DNA of 64,000 nucleotides, taken from the NCBI GenBank assembly GCA_009746045.1, contig RPFO01001075.1:434501-498500 (forward strand), given 5' to 3'. The DNA is from Mesostigma viride. Taxonomy: Eukaryota; Streptophyta; Mesostigmatophyceae; Mesostigmatales; Mesostigmataceae. This document shows, piece after piece, positions 50,172 through 60,273 of this stretch (positions are counted from its first letter, which is position 1; the number at the start of each line of letters is the position of its first letter). Below the pieces are notes generated by a model, which worked only from the letters and a program-made list of their open reading frames with translations, did not search any database and was not told the DNA's origin. A program made the translations under genes and the position numbers.

Positions 50172-50704
50172 CAATGAGCTTGTTGAGGAGGACGAGCGCG
50201 ATAAGACTAACGGGAGGCCTGAAGACCCGGACTCGCCGGTTCGGGAGTCGCGTCGGCAGCGGTTGTCCGATTTGTTAGCAATGGCCGCAACATTTGCTGA
50301 CGACTACGCGGTTCTCGACAAGAAGGACAAGGAGAAGGAGAAGGCGGAGAGGGAGGCCATCGAGAAGGCGGAGAGGGAGAGGGTGGAGAGGGAGGAGAAG
50401 GAGAGGCTGGAGAAGGCGGAGAGGGAGGAGGAGGAGAGGGAGTACAAGGAGCGTAAGGCTGCCCAGGAGAGGGAGCACAGGATCCTGGTGGCGAAGCAGA
50501 AGGAGGAGGCGAAGAAGAAGACGGAGGCGGCAGCGAAGGAGCTTCGTGCGGAGGAGGCTGCTGTTTTTGCAGATGCGACAGGAGAAGATGAAGGCGGACG
50601 AGGCTGCGAGGAAGGAGGAGGAGGCTGCGAAGGCGGTTGAGGGGGAGAAGGACGGGAACGTGAAGAAGGGGTGGGCTCCCGAAGGATGTTCAGTCGATTA
50701 TCAG
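50172..50704 (+). pseudogene. Rightward giant gene, exon 1 second half (Lys/Glu coiled coil)
   Basis: Resumes after Copia-2 as INELVEEDERDKTNGRPEDP, then a charged Lys/Glu/Arg region of over 100 residues (KAEREAIEKAERERVEREEK) that should form a single long helix or coiled coil. A frame change occurs near 50565. The exon ends APEGCSVDYQ followed by GTATGT at 50705. Together with the RS part this resembles a nuclear scaffold-type N-terminus; no catalytic motif is seen. Confidence 0.6.
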
Positions 50705-50804
50705 GTATGTTTATTTATGTGAGACGTACATTTCTCAGATGGCTTTTGAACGGTGTGTGTGTATCGTAGAAAGGGTGGGATTTTATGTCATACATTGATC
50801 GTAA

Positions 50805-50824
50805 GGGTCTAGCTGCGGAGAGAC
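50805..50824. repeat. Palindrome copy in intron 1 of the rightward gene
   Basis: GGGTCTAGCTGCGGAGAGAC, with CTGCGG instead of CTGCAG at the centre. Confidence 0.75.
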
Positions 50825-50899
50825 GTTGACCTAGGAGTTAAGGTTGTTGACGACGACGACGACGATGTGTGGCCTTTTTTTTACTCTTGTTGTCTGCAG

Positions 50900-51949
50900 C
50901 CCTCCACGGTGGCCATTCTGAAACAGTACCTGGCTCAGGCTGAGTCTGAGTCTGGGGCGAGTCGTAAAGCCGAAAAGGGCTTGATCGGCTTGATCCGCTT
51001 TCTTTCGGCCGAGATAGCGTTTGCAGAGAAGTCCGGTGTCGTCGTGGACCGTCCGGCGTCGCCAGACATAATTTGGAAGAACGACCGCCTGGGCCGTCTT
51101 GCATTGTTCGAAGCCACACAGCGAGCCATTCATGGGAAGAGGGTCGTTGGTGACGACATTTATGAGGTTTTGAAGATCGCGCAGTCGTGCATCCTTAATC
51201 TGAAGGAGGATGTCGGACGTTACTTTCCCCGTCGTGCTTTAATATGGTCGACGCTCTTTGATGAGGTTGAAAAGTTCGAGGTCCACATTGGCTTCACATG
51301 CATCGAGGCTTCCTATATGGAAACCTTGAAAATCACTGCGTTGCATCAGCTCTTTAAACTCATGACTGGAGATATGAAAGCGGATTCGAGGGCTTCACTG
51401 TCGGAAGATGAAGTGTTTGATATTGTCAGGCAAGGATTTGTTGACACGTCCAACAGTGACTTTATCGTAATTGTGCCGGGAAGAATGAATGACGTAGGAG
51501 GATTGGAGGAGCGCGCACATGAAGTGATCGCGCATTTGGACATGGCAAGAGACCACTTACTGCAATCTTTTGTTAAGTGGCGGACTGACTTTCTTGTCAG
51601 CCCGGACGCCAGCCTTTCGCGGGAAGCGGTCGCTTTCTTTTTGGATTGGGCTGGACAGGTGATCCAAAGTTTCCGGCACCGGGAGGACTTCCATGTTATT
51701 CAGACATATAAGCCACACCGGGAAGTCGTCCAGGAATGGTTGGATCAAATCTCGTTGGTTGATTGTCTCCAGAGTATCCGAACCAAGACAGACACGGAGT
51801 GGTCTGATTTAGAGGCGGGAGGCCATTGGCAGTCCCTCGAGTTGTTCTTCGAGGCGGAATTGAGGCGGCAACTGGAAAAGGAGAGAGCCCATCAAGTGCC
51901 GATATGGCCTTTGGGGAAGATTTTGAGGAGGTGGAAGTTCTACGTTTCG
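50900..51949 (+). CDS. Rightward giant gene, exon 2 (unrecognised globular domain)
   Basis: Bounded by TTGTCTGCAG and GTACGTTAAC. The 350 residues are open throughout and have ordinary globular composition: KGLIGLIRFLSAEIAFAEKS, VGRYFPRRALIWSTLFDEVE, DFIVIVPGRMNDVGGLEERA and FFLDWAGQVIQSFRHREDF. Mostly helical by inspection, with no metal-binding or nuclease motif that I recognise. Its intact frame contrasts with the frameshifts in other exons of this gene. Confidence 0.6.
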
Positions 51950-52056
51950 GTACGTTAACTTGCCGATATCGTTTATCGATTTGGGTTGTTTCCATTCCCT
52001 GAATAGGGCTCTATATGCTGACCAACCTTCATGGTTTGTCCTGTCATATCATGCAG

Positions 52057-52572
52057 GGGGGCTCCATGCCAGGGGACGTATCGGAGGATGTAACGAATTT
52101 GTCAGACTTGGTTGATAAGGTGGGTGCTTGTCCGTCGAGTTTCCACGAGCATCTTACATGGGGTCTAGCTGCAGGTAGACCCTCACCCTTTTATTGAGAC
52201 TGACATGTTCGGCTAATTTCAACGGTGCCCCCAACCAATCTGTTGTCTTTTTTCAGGGGGCGGCTGCGGCGATGGCTGTTGACAGTGCTGGTATTTGGTC
52301 TGGACTCGAGATGGAAATGGTAAGCATTAAACGATATCCGGATGTCTGCATTTCGCCTGAAGTTTTAGTGAGCGCATTATGCGAAATATACAAATGTCGA
52401 CTAATTTTGATTTCCAATGAGCTGTCGTATTCGGTGTTGACAGGCGGGGGGTTTGGCCTCAGCAGGCGCTGCCGGAGAGGAAGAAAACGCTGGAGGAGAT
52501 GAGGATGGGGGGGATGAAAACGCTGGAGGAGATGAGGATGGGGGAGACGCTGAGGGAGAAGTGGCTGTGCAG
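52057..52572 (+). CDS. Rightward giant gene, small exons 3-5
   Basis: Three short exons with GT-AG introns. 52057-52119 (GGSMPGDVSEDVTNLSDLVD), 52257-52319 (GAAAAMAVDSAGIWSGLEME) and 52444-52572 (two repeats of ENAGGDEDGGD). All are multiples of three bases, so they can be skipped or included without changing frame. They encode a flexible acidic linker. A palindrome copy lies in the 52120-52256 intron at 52161-52182, and another copy follows at 52617-52637 in the next intron. Confidence 0.55.
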
Positions 52573-52698
52573 GTACGTTCATCCGCCGCGAGTTCGTGTG
52601 ATTTTTTTCGTGCTGAGGGGTATCTCCGCAGAGAGACGATGGTGCAACAATCGAACTGAGGTCAAGTCCCTTCTTGTTCGTTTTTTTTTGTCATGCAG

Positions 52699-53241
52699 GC
52701 GGGGGCTGTCGCTGGGGGTACTGCGGGGGGGAAGGCGGCGAAGCCCGCATTGACTGAGCATGAAAGGGAAAAGCTGGATTCCCGCAAGAAGGTTGCGAAG
52801 GATCATATTATTGCTGTTGGCCTGATCATGCTTAAGTCTCCGCCCGATGGCGTCGATTCGGAGGGACCTGCGGGGTCCGAGTTTCGCAAGTACCTGACAC
52901 GACTTGAGGCGGAAGTCGATGCCGATTTCGATACGGAGGTGTTGGGTGCCGCTACCTTTAAGAGTGAATTGGCATATGAATTTGTAAATCTGGTGAAGTC
53001 GAAAGCCACCAAGAATTTCAAGTGGCAGCCTAAGGAGTACTCAGAGGCAAAGGTTGACAAGATCGAGAAATTCATGAAGGCTGATTTTCGTCGTCGGGCC
53101 GCTGAGGGAAAAAGGGCGCTGAATGCGGTGGCAAAGGCCAACAGTAAGAAGAACGCGGAGGCGAAGGCGGCGGAGAAGGAGGCGAAGAAGGCGGAGAAGG
53201 AGAAGGCTAAGGAGGCCAAGAAGCAGCAGAAAACTGGACAG
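52699..53241 (+). CDS. Rightward giant gene, exon 6
   Basis: 181 residues between TTTGTCATGCAG and GTACGATTG, also a multiple of three. A Gly/Ala-rich start is followed by a helical domain (LTEHEREKLDSRKKVAKDHI, FRKYLTRLEAEVDADFDTEV, EFVNLVKSKATKNFKWQPKE) and a Lys/Ala/Glu tail (AEKEAKKAEKEKAKEAKK). Such tails often bind nucleic acid non-specifically. The following intron holds a degenerate palindrome at 53266-53283. Confidence 0.55.
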
Positions 53242-53431
53242 GTACGATTGTTGTGAAAATTTAGACCTCTCGCTGCGGGTAGACGCTGACTGGCTGCGGG
53301 ACTTGGTGTTTAGTGTCAGTAAGGTATTATTCCAACAGAACTTTGTTCGTCCCTGAACAGGATGTCGTGGTCGGCCTAAATATTACTGACTTGAGCAAAT
53401 CCTGCGGTCCTTTTCGATTTTTTACTTCAGG

Positions 53432-54597
53432 ATGACGGGGGGGACGAAGACGCCACGGTGGAGAAGAAGTTACCTGGTCATGACGCCGTGTTCGCGCTGG
53501 TGAAGGATATGCTCAAGTACTGCTCGAGTAGGCGGATGGCGGACGTCGATGACCTGCCAAACTGGCCCGAGTTCTCCCCCTTTCTTGAGCTGCTCCGGTC
53601 ACTCAACAAGCTTTTTAAGGAGGGGGTGCTCACGAGCAGTGGGAACCCGGACACCGACCCTATCATTGAAAGCTGGAAGCCTTCGAAAAAGGTCGACTCG
53701 AACAAGGAGGTCAGGGACCAGAACATCCGGAAGGCCAATACTCTCAGGGAAACGCGTTGGATTCGGCCGGCCGATTTTAAGCAGACCGGATGTTTCAGTA
53801 TGCGGATCCAGACGGTCAACGCGCTTATTTTGCCAGAGGCTTTGAGGCAGCGGCGTTTAAACCTTGAAACCATTAAGGAGAACGGCCGCATTCTCCTCAA
53901 TGCGCGGGACAACGCCTTGCACTTCAAGGTTGTTGTCCCGGTCTGGCAGTTCCCTTTCCAGGCGCTTGCCGAATCTCAACCTGACCTGTTCGACAAGCAA
54001 ATCTTGTGCATGCCGGATTTCGTCAAGTGGCTGAAGCATTCACCACGGCGCCAAGATTGACGCGGAGGATGTGGGGTCCAGGTACTTCCGGCCCCTTTCG
54101 GATACTGAAGTCGACGTGTGGCTTAACACGGAGTCCACCACCTCTTTCCTCGCGAGAGGACTTGAGTGGCGTACCTACGCCAGGTGGACGAGGTGGAAGC
54201 AGTTTTGCCTCAGGAGATCGAGGGCAGTCGGCAAGTTTTCAACCTGCTGTGCAATACTGCGATGAAGTCCTACGATCCGAAATTTTTTGAGGAACGGGTA
54301 CCGGTACCGTATCTGGTTCTCCGGTACGCGGTGGTGGATGGGAACCACTACTTTAAGGGGTTAAAGTCGTTTCTCAGGGGGCCGGATGGCGGGTGGGGAG
54401 AGGTTCGGGCAATGATGTGCGAGGGTGGGGCGGAGTCCAATTTCGCAAATACTCCTAAGGAGGCGGAGCACGCCTTCCAGGACCTGTTGCGGAAATTCCG
54501 TGGTGGTTACATGGGTACGAACGTCATTCTTCTCAAGGGTGGCGACCTGCTCCCGTCGTGGAGTGAGCTGCGAAATCTACCTAAGGCAAAAGAAGAT
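53432..54597 (+). pseudogene. Rightward giant gene, exon 7
   Basis: Starts DDGGDEDATVEKKLPGHDAV and has a clear globular part (DLPNWPEFSPFLELLRSLNK, RWIRPADFKQTGCFSMRIQT, FKVVVPVWQFPFQALAESQP). Frame changes near 54045 and 54175 are followed by QVFNLLCNTAMKSYDPKFFE, VPVPYLVLRYAVVDGNHYFK and GGYMGTNVILLKGGDLLPSW. The VVDGNH segment faintly recalls the DGxHR motif of ParB/sulfiredoxin-fold proteins, but the match is too short to name the domain. Donor GTAAGC at 54598. Confidence 0.5.
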
Positions 54598-54617
54598 GTA
54601 AGCTATCTATTTTGGCA

Positions 54618-54796
54618 GGGTCTAGCTGCGGGTAGACCCTCGGAATTTTCGTGGTTGTTTTTTGTGTGCGCTTCAAGTTTTTTGCGAGGGTCTCGCTGCA
54701 GCTAGACCCTCTCCTTTTTTTTGTTGGAATTTTCGTTGCGTATTGTCGGCCGTTTCTTTTTCGAATTTTGTTAGGGTCTATCCGCAGCTATACCCC
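54618..54796. repeat. Palindrome cluster in intron 7 (3 copies)
   Basis: Copies at 54618, 54688 and 54774. The first is followed by CCTCGGAATTTT, as is the copy at 36881, so a longer unit than the palindrome has been duplicated between the two places. Confidence 0.85.
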
Positions 54797-54852
54797 TCGC
54801 CTTTTATGACTGAGTTTTGTCGTTGCTCGCTCGATGTTAATTGATGTCGCAG

Positions 54853-56948
54853 GCGGTGCTGACCGGCAAGCTGGAGAAGCTGTTCGACATCGCCAAGGGG
54901 GCGAATTCGGAGGACTTAGCCGTGGCGGATCGTACGCTGGGCCAGGCGTTGCTTGACGTGTGGAACTACAACAAGCTATATCTATACGGCAAAGTCACGC
55001 GTGGGAAGGGCCACTATATTGCGGATGGCCACTATACCAATCTGCTCACGTACATCCTCCCGGCTATGCGGCAAGCGGGGGGAAGGGAAGGGAATGTGGA
55101 GCCGGCAGCGGTGGATGTACACGAGGAGGAAGCAGAAGGAAAGAAAAAGCCGGCCCACAGCATTGCTTCAGTGCATTCCGCTTACAGTCGCACGCTGGCC
55201 AACACGTTTCTCCGTCTGACACAGGAGCAGACTGATGATCCTGCCTCAACGAAACCCGCGCCTGAGGAGGTGATGATGCAAAGGTGCAAATTCGCGAATG
55301 CAGAGGGGGAGAAGAAAGGCCAGAAGGTCTCTTGGACTTCTTTCAGGAACTTGGCCAGCCTTCCTATGATGGACGCCGTGATCGATTGCATCATGAGCTG
55401 CCAGGTTGGACCGGAAAAGCTCACCAAGTTGGTGGAGATCGCCAAGGATGTGCTGGAGTGCCTGCGGCTGACCATTTGCGCCAGATTCAAGGAGGATGTG
55501 ACGCTGGAAGCGCGATGCAAGGACGCAAATGGCAAGGAGTTTGTGGCGTCTCATATTTTCGAACTCGTCTTCAATCTCCATCCTCTCCTCGGCCGGTCGG
55601 CAGGAGGAGATTGTGGCCAGATACCGGGAATTTTGGGATGTGGCCGTCATCATAACGAGGAACATCGCCTACCTTCTTAAAGCCAAAAAACACGCCGCAC
55701 ATCTGAGGATTCCGAGAAAGGATCTCAGTAATGGCAAGATCGACTTTCAGGAGATTCTGCTAAAAGAGAGCGAGGACAAGACGGTGGGTTTGGCACTTTT
55801 GGCTCCGGAAGCGTTCAGGAAGTACGCTCCAAAAGTTGGATTACTCGAAGGGGGGGTGAAGGAGGCGGCGATGAAGGGGCCGGTGAAGGGGCTGGAGAAG
55901 GGATCGAAGGGGAAGGGGAAGGGGAAGGAGACGGAGGCGAAGGAGGAGGAGGAGTGGGACGTGAAGTATGAGTGGCAGAGTGTGGACTGGGGCCGTCGCC
56001 GGGTCTGGTTTTGCTGTCAGGAACTAGACGGTGATGATGATGACAAGTCGCTCGTCAAGCAGGTGGCAGGCGAGGTTGCCTCAGCTTCAGCCCGCCCCTT
56101 TCCCTTGGGCAGGTCCCTTCCGTGCCTGAGCCTGCTGAACTTGGCGAACATTTGGGGTGATAAGTGGAGTAACTTTCAGAGAGGGTGGTGGGCGTTCGGT
56201 CCTTGCCCGAATCGTACATTCCCCAACCGGGCGGGATCTACGATCATGTGCTGAAGGCTTGCGCCCACGAGTTTTTCTCCAGGTTCGAACCGATGGTGAT
56301 CGTGTTTGGTACCGAGACGGAGATTAAGGGGTTTCAAGAGATAGTGGAAAGGATCGGGAAAGGGAGTGAATTGTGGGAGCGGCTTGAACAGGGGGAAGGT
56401 GATGGGGGGCCTAGGCTCGGAAGGGCGAAGAAGCGAAAAGCTTCCCACGAAGCTGGGGGATTGTCCGCCGTGGTGGAGAGGGATGACCAACAGTTGTTGG
56501 AGGGAGGGGATGGAGGGGATGGAGGTCCGGCAGGAGGGTCTAACCGCGGAGAGACCCCCGTCGAGGTCAGAACGCAGCAGGCCGAACAGATGACGGGGCC
56601 TGAAGGTGATTCGGATCCGCCTGCGGCGAAGAAGCCCGCTTCTCAAGTGACTCGACGGGCAGTCGTGTCACTTGTTGAGGATGATGGAGGTGGGCCTTCC
56701 AAGCCTGCCGCGCCGCAGCCCGTTTTTCAGGTTCCGAAGAAGCAGCTTCGGGTTCCCTTGCCGACTCTGCCCACCCCGGCGCCTCTGCCCAGTTCTCAGT
56801 ACCGAAGAAGCAGCTTCGGGTTCCCCCGCGACTCTGCCATTTCTCAGGTACCGAAGAAGCAGCTTCGTAAGCAACTTGTGGCAGTGGCTGATTCGGACGA
56901 CGATGCTGAGGAGGAGGAGGAGGAGGACGACGATGCTGAGGAGGAGGA

Positions 56949-56979
<31 letters not shown>

Positions 56980-57358
56980 GAGCAGCACGTTGCTACCAAG
57001 AAATCCGCCAAGGGTGGGAAGGCTGCGGAGCACGTTGCTTCCAAGAAATCGGCCAAGGTGGGGAAGCTCCCAAGCCTGCCCTGCCTCAGAAACGGCGTCG
57101 AAAAGCAGTTGTGCTTTCAGATTCGGACGATGAGGAGGAGAAGGAGGAGGAGGATGGCGGCGGAGAGGAGGAGGACGGGGGAAAGGAGCGCGTTGCTTCC
57201 AAGAAGTTACCCAAGACCGCGAAGACTGCCAAGGTTGCCGAGCCCGCCAAACCCGCCCCGGCGCCTGCCCCCCACCCCCAGACGGGGTCTACCTGCGAGC
57301 ATCTGAGGTCGAAGGAAAAGGCCAAAAAGGGTAAGAAAAAATCTGCGAGTGAATTCTG
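54853..57358 (+). pseudogene. Rightward giant gene, exon 8 (large, acidic/basic C-terminal region)
   Basis: Begins AVLTGKLEKLFDIAKGANSE and YNKLYLYGKVTRGKGHYIAD, continuing SLPMMDAVIDCIMSCQVGPE. Frame changes near 55600, 56180 and 57080 separate later parts: EIVARYREFWDVAVIITRNI, then PQPGGIYDHVLKACAHEFFS and MVIVFGTETEIKGFQEIVER. The last 350 residues are disordered, with KKQLR repeats (VPKKQLR three times), Glu/Asp runs and Lys/Ala/Pro tracts like histone-chaperone tails. A palindrome copy falls inside the open frame at 56536-56557. The first frame change could be a 40-50 base intron. The exon ends KSASEFW at a GTATG donor, where the gag-only LTR element inserted. Confidence 0.5.
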
Positions 57359-57363
57359 GTATG

Positions 57364-57857
57364 TGTCAGAATTCCAGACTGGTGGCAAGGCTTAAAGATC
57401 GAAATGTATATTGCTTTACTGATTTATATTAATTGACTTTGCACCTCAGACCAAACCGGTGCATTGTGCCGCCGCCATATAAGCTGTTGGTCGGCAAGCA
57501 CTTGACACACGTTGACACAATGTGGAGTCGATTGACCCACGGTTGACACAAGACTTGACGCATTAATAACGACCACAAACACACATGGATAACATGGGGC
57601 GCCAAGGCGCCGACACACGGTACAAATATCGAATACACGGAAATTAATGCTGTCGACTAATTGTCCCGCCGGCTGAACTGCCGACCGGAACACTATATCC
57701 GTTGCATTCCTTGGCCAAATACGGCGGGACCAAGTTCTATAGAAAGGTTACAACTAGGCTGATATGATAGTAAGGTTGCATAATTAAGTTCCGGCATACC
57801 CGAAACTGGCCACACTCATTAAGAAGACTGTCAGGCATATTGGGGCACATCCTGACA
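57364..57857 (-). repeat. Gag-only element LTR, left copy (3' LTR)
   Basis: 494 bp. Differs from the right copy at one position (CTCATTAAG against CTCAATAAG near the end). Begins five bases after a splice donor of the giant gene. Confidence 0.92.
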
Positions 57858-58499
57858 CCCCCCTTGCATACAATGTGCCTGTTCCCCCCTTGCTCAGAGA
57901 GACCTATAGCTAGTGAGGGTATAGCCGGGTACACTGCCCTGGCACCCCCCCTTACACGGCTATCTGGGTGGTACTGAGAGGAGACTTGATGACTGTAGCC
58001 CCCAGGTGTCCCTGGGAGTGCGCCACAGTGGCTGTAGCGTGGAGAATGCCGGTGACCTTAGAAAACCTCCTGTAGCCCCCAGGTGTCCCTGGGAGTGCGC
58101 CACAGAAGAAAACAAAAAACACTGGTGAACTGGTTGTCGTTGCTGCTGTTGCTGGGCAATGCTGGAAAATGCTGGAATCTGTGAAAGACACCGGTGGCCC
58201 CCAGGTGTCCCTGGGAGTGCGCCACAGGAGGAAATAACACAGGTTGACTGGTTGATGCTGGTACTGCAGTACTGGTCACTGCTGGCTGCTGGCATGGAGA
58301 CCTGCCTCCTGTCACGTCTGGCAGGGCGGGCTACTAGCCGCTAGCGATGCAGGAGGGCCAGGGGACGGGTTGGGGGGGCTGGCTGCTGTCGCCTGCTGCA
58401 GTGCAGGTTGAAAAGCTCCAGGGCCCACGTCTGGTGCTAGCTGGGCCCAGCTGGCTGCTACCCCTTGTTCCCGGTCCCGGGGGGAGCTGGATAAGACGT
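57858..58499 (-). repeat. Interior 3' region of the gag-only element with a triplicated segment
   Basis: No gene. CCCCCAGGTGTCCCTGGGAG followed by TGCGCCACAG occurs three times (about 57999, 58076 and 58199). The same GGCCCTGGGAGTGCGCCA word occurs at about 46235 in the non-coding LTR element, which links the two families. Confidence 0.8.
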
Positions 58500-59381
58500 T
58501 TAGAAGCAGAAACCGGGGGGGAGGTCCGGGGCCTCCTGGGAGGGCGCCGGGGTGTCGGTGGTGTGGTGGACGCCGGTGTTGCCGCGAGTGTTGCGCAGGT
58601 GGGGATACTTCCACCAGCAGGTCGGCTCCTGGTGGGAGGTGCGACCGCAGTGGGTGCAGCTGGGCCGCTGGGCCCCGCCATTGTGACCGCCACGCCCCCT
58701 GCCACGGCCGGTTCCACGGCCACCGCGTCCAGAGTGGGAGGTATGATACACCCCGGTGGCCTCCGTGGAATCTTTGTTACCGTGAACGAGGTCCCATGCC
58801 TTAAGAAGTGCCGCCTTAGTTTCCTGTAGGGTGATACCGTCCCCGAGGTTTAATTGTGCAAGAGACGGAAGCAAATCCTCGGTCACGCCGGCGAGCAGAT
58901 TCTCGGCCAGATCCTCGGGTGCCATTTTAGCGCCGGTGGCAATCAGGTCGTTATAAGTTAATTCCCCGTCGGTTATATATTGCCGCATTGTGACGCCGGG
59001 TTCCAGTTTCATTCGATTGAGCTTGCGGCGTAGTGCTCGCCGGTTGCTCATCTGCAGTTTGAGATGCTCATATTCTTCACAGATGCGATGATATGCCACG
59101 CTGCCAGTTTTCTGAGTAACACTGTTTGCCACTTTGAGTGCCGGTCCAATGAGGCACTGACAAAGGGCAGCAAAAAGAATCAGGTCGCGTTCCTCGTTGA
59201 CCTCGGTGCCAAGCAGGACAGACAGCATCCCGAATGCTGTCACTACGGCCAGAAAAGGAATCTTCGTGTTATCCCACTTTACTGGGTCGAGGCCGTCGAA
59301 CTGTGTAATATTTTTGCAGGCCTGTAAGATGTTGAGATCTTTCGTCGCTTTCGTAGCTGCTGCTGTCGCGGCTGCGGACAT
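58500..59381 (-). CDS. gag: Copia-type Gag with zinc knuckle, alone in its element
   Basis: 293 residues starting MSAAATAAATKATKDLNILQ. FDGLDPVKWDNTKIPFLAVV and LRRKLNRMKLEPGVTMRQYI are the regions that in Copia gag (UBN2/RVT-gag type) form the capsid fold; LTYNDLIATGAKMAPEDLAE follows. An Arg/Gly-rich stretch leads to CTHCGRTSHQEPTC, a CX2CX4HX4C zinc knuckle. The frame is intact and the flanking LTRs are nearly identical, so the protein could be made and could package the RNA of this or related elements. Confidence 0.88.
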   Translation of the reverse strand: MSAAATAAATKATKDLNILQACKNITQFDGLDPVKWDNTKIPFLAVVTAFGMLSVLLGTEVNEERDLILFAALCQCLIGPALKVANSVTQKTGSVAYHRICEEYEHLKLQMSNRRALRRKLNRMKLEPGVTMRQYITDGELTYNDLIATGAKMAPEDLAENLLAGVTEDLLPSLAQLNLGDGITLQETKAALLKAWDLVHGNKDSTEATGVYHTSHSGRGGRGTGRGRGRGGHNGGAQRPSCTHCGRTSHQEPTCWWKYPHLRNTRGNTGVHHTTDTPAPSQEAPDLPPGFCF

Positions 59382-59684
59382 GATTGTCTCGGCAAGGTTA
59401 AAATCTGGTCACAACCGAGAAAACCGGAGACGCTCAATCCGTAATGGTAAAGATTAATATTAATATGCGACGATGGTTGAGAACAGCGAATACTAGATAG
59501 AGACGATCGTCCAAATACTGGAGTTCTTGAATTTCGATACAGGGAAGCCCTTCAAGAATATGCACGACTGGCATAAAGTGCCGTCGGATTCAGGGAGTCA
59601 ATTTGCCGATAATTTGGCCAGGTTGACGGACCAAATTGTCGGATCAGTTTGTAGCAATTTACGAGGCCACCCCGACCGATACCA
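59382..59684 (-). other. Leader of the gag-only element
   Basis: Untranslated region between the 5' LTR (right copy) and gag on the minus strand, including the primer-binding-like TGGTATCGG next to the LTR. No gene. Confidence 0.7.
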
Positions 59685-60178
59685 TGTCAGAATTCCAGAC
59701 TGGTGGCAAGGCTTAAAGATCGAAATGTATATTGCTTTACTGATTTATATTAATTGACTTTGCACCTCAGACCAAACCGGTGCATTGTGCCGCCGCCATA
59801 TAAGCTGTTGGTCGGCAAGCACTTGACACACGTTGACACAATGTGGAGTCGATTGACCCACGGTTGACACAAGACTTGACGCATTAATAACGACCACAAA
59901 CACACATGGATAACATGGGGCGCCAAGGCGCCGACACACGGTACAAATATCGAATACACGGAAATTAATGCTGTCGACTAATTGTCCCGCCGGCTGAACT
60001 GCCGACCGGAACACTATATCCGTTGCATTCCTTGGCCAAATACGGCGGGACCAAGTTCTATAGAAAGGTTACAACTAGGCTGATATGATAGTAAGGTTGC
60101 ATAATTAAGTTCCGGCATACCCGAAACTGGCCACACTCAATAAGAAGACTGTCAGGCATATTGGGGCACATCCTGACA
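59685..60178 (-). repeat. Gag-only element LTR, right copy (5' LTR)
   Basis: 494 bp with TGTCAG...CTGACA termini, followed by the GTATG target duplication. Confidence 0.92.
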
Positions 60179-60273
60179 GTATGTAGAGTGTTTTGATTTT
60201 TTACGGTTGGCAGTCCGATTTCTACTAACTCGATTTTAGTCATGCGTTGATGGCATGATCGGTTTGCTCGCAG

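Larger units (their letters stand above)
57364..60178 (-). mobile_element. Gag-only non-autonomous LTR retrotransposon (TR-GAG-like)
   Basis: Two 494-bp LTRs (57364-57857 and 59685-60178; TGTCAGAATTCC ... CATCCTGACA) differ at one visible base, with GTATG duplicated at 57359-57363 and 60179-60183. On the minus strand the LTR is followed by TGGTATCGGTCGGGG (primer-binding-like), then a gag gene. GCAAGGGGGG precedes the other LTR as polypurine tract. No protease, integrase or RT is present, so it depends on enzymes supplied elsewhere. Confidence 0.92.

Noticed and set aside
53123-53356. Poly-Arg plus-strand ORF overlapping exon 6
   Set aside because: It is an out-of-frame reading of the Lys/Glu/Ala tail of exon 6, which has clean splice borders in the other frame.
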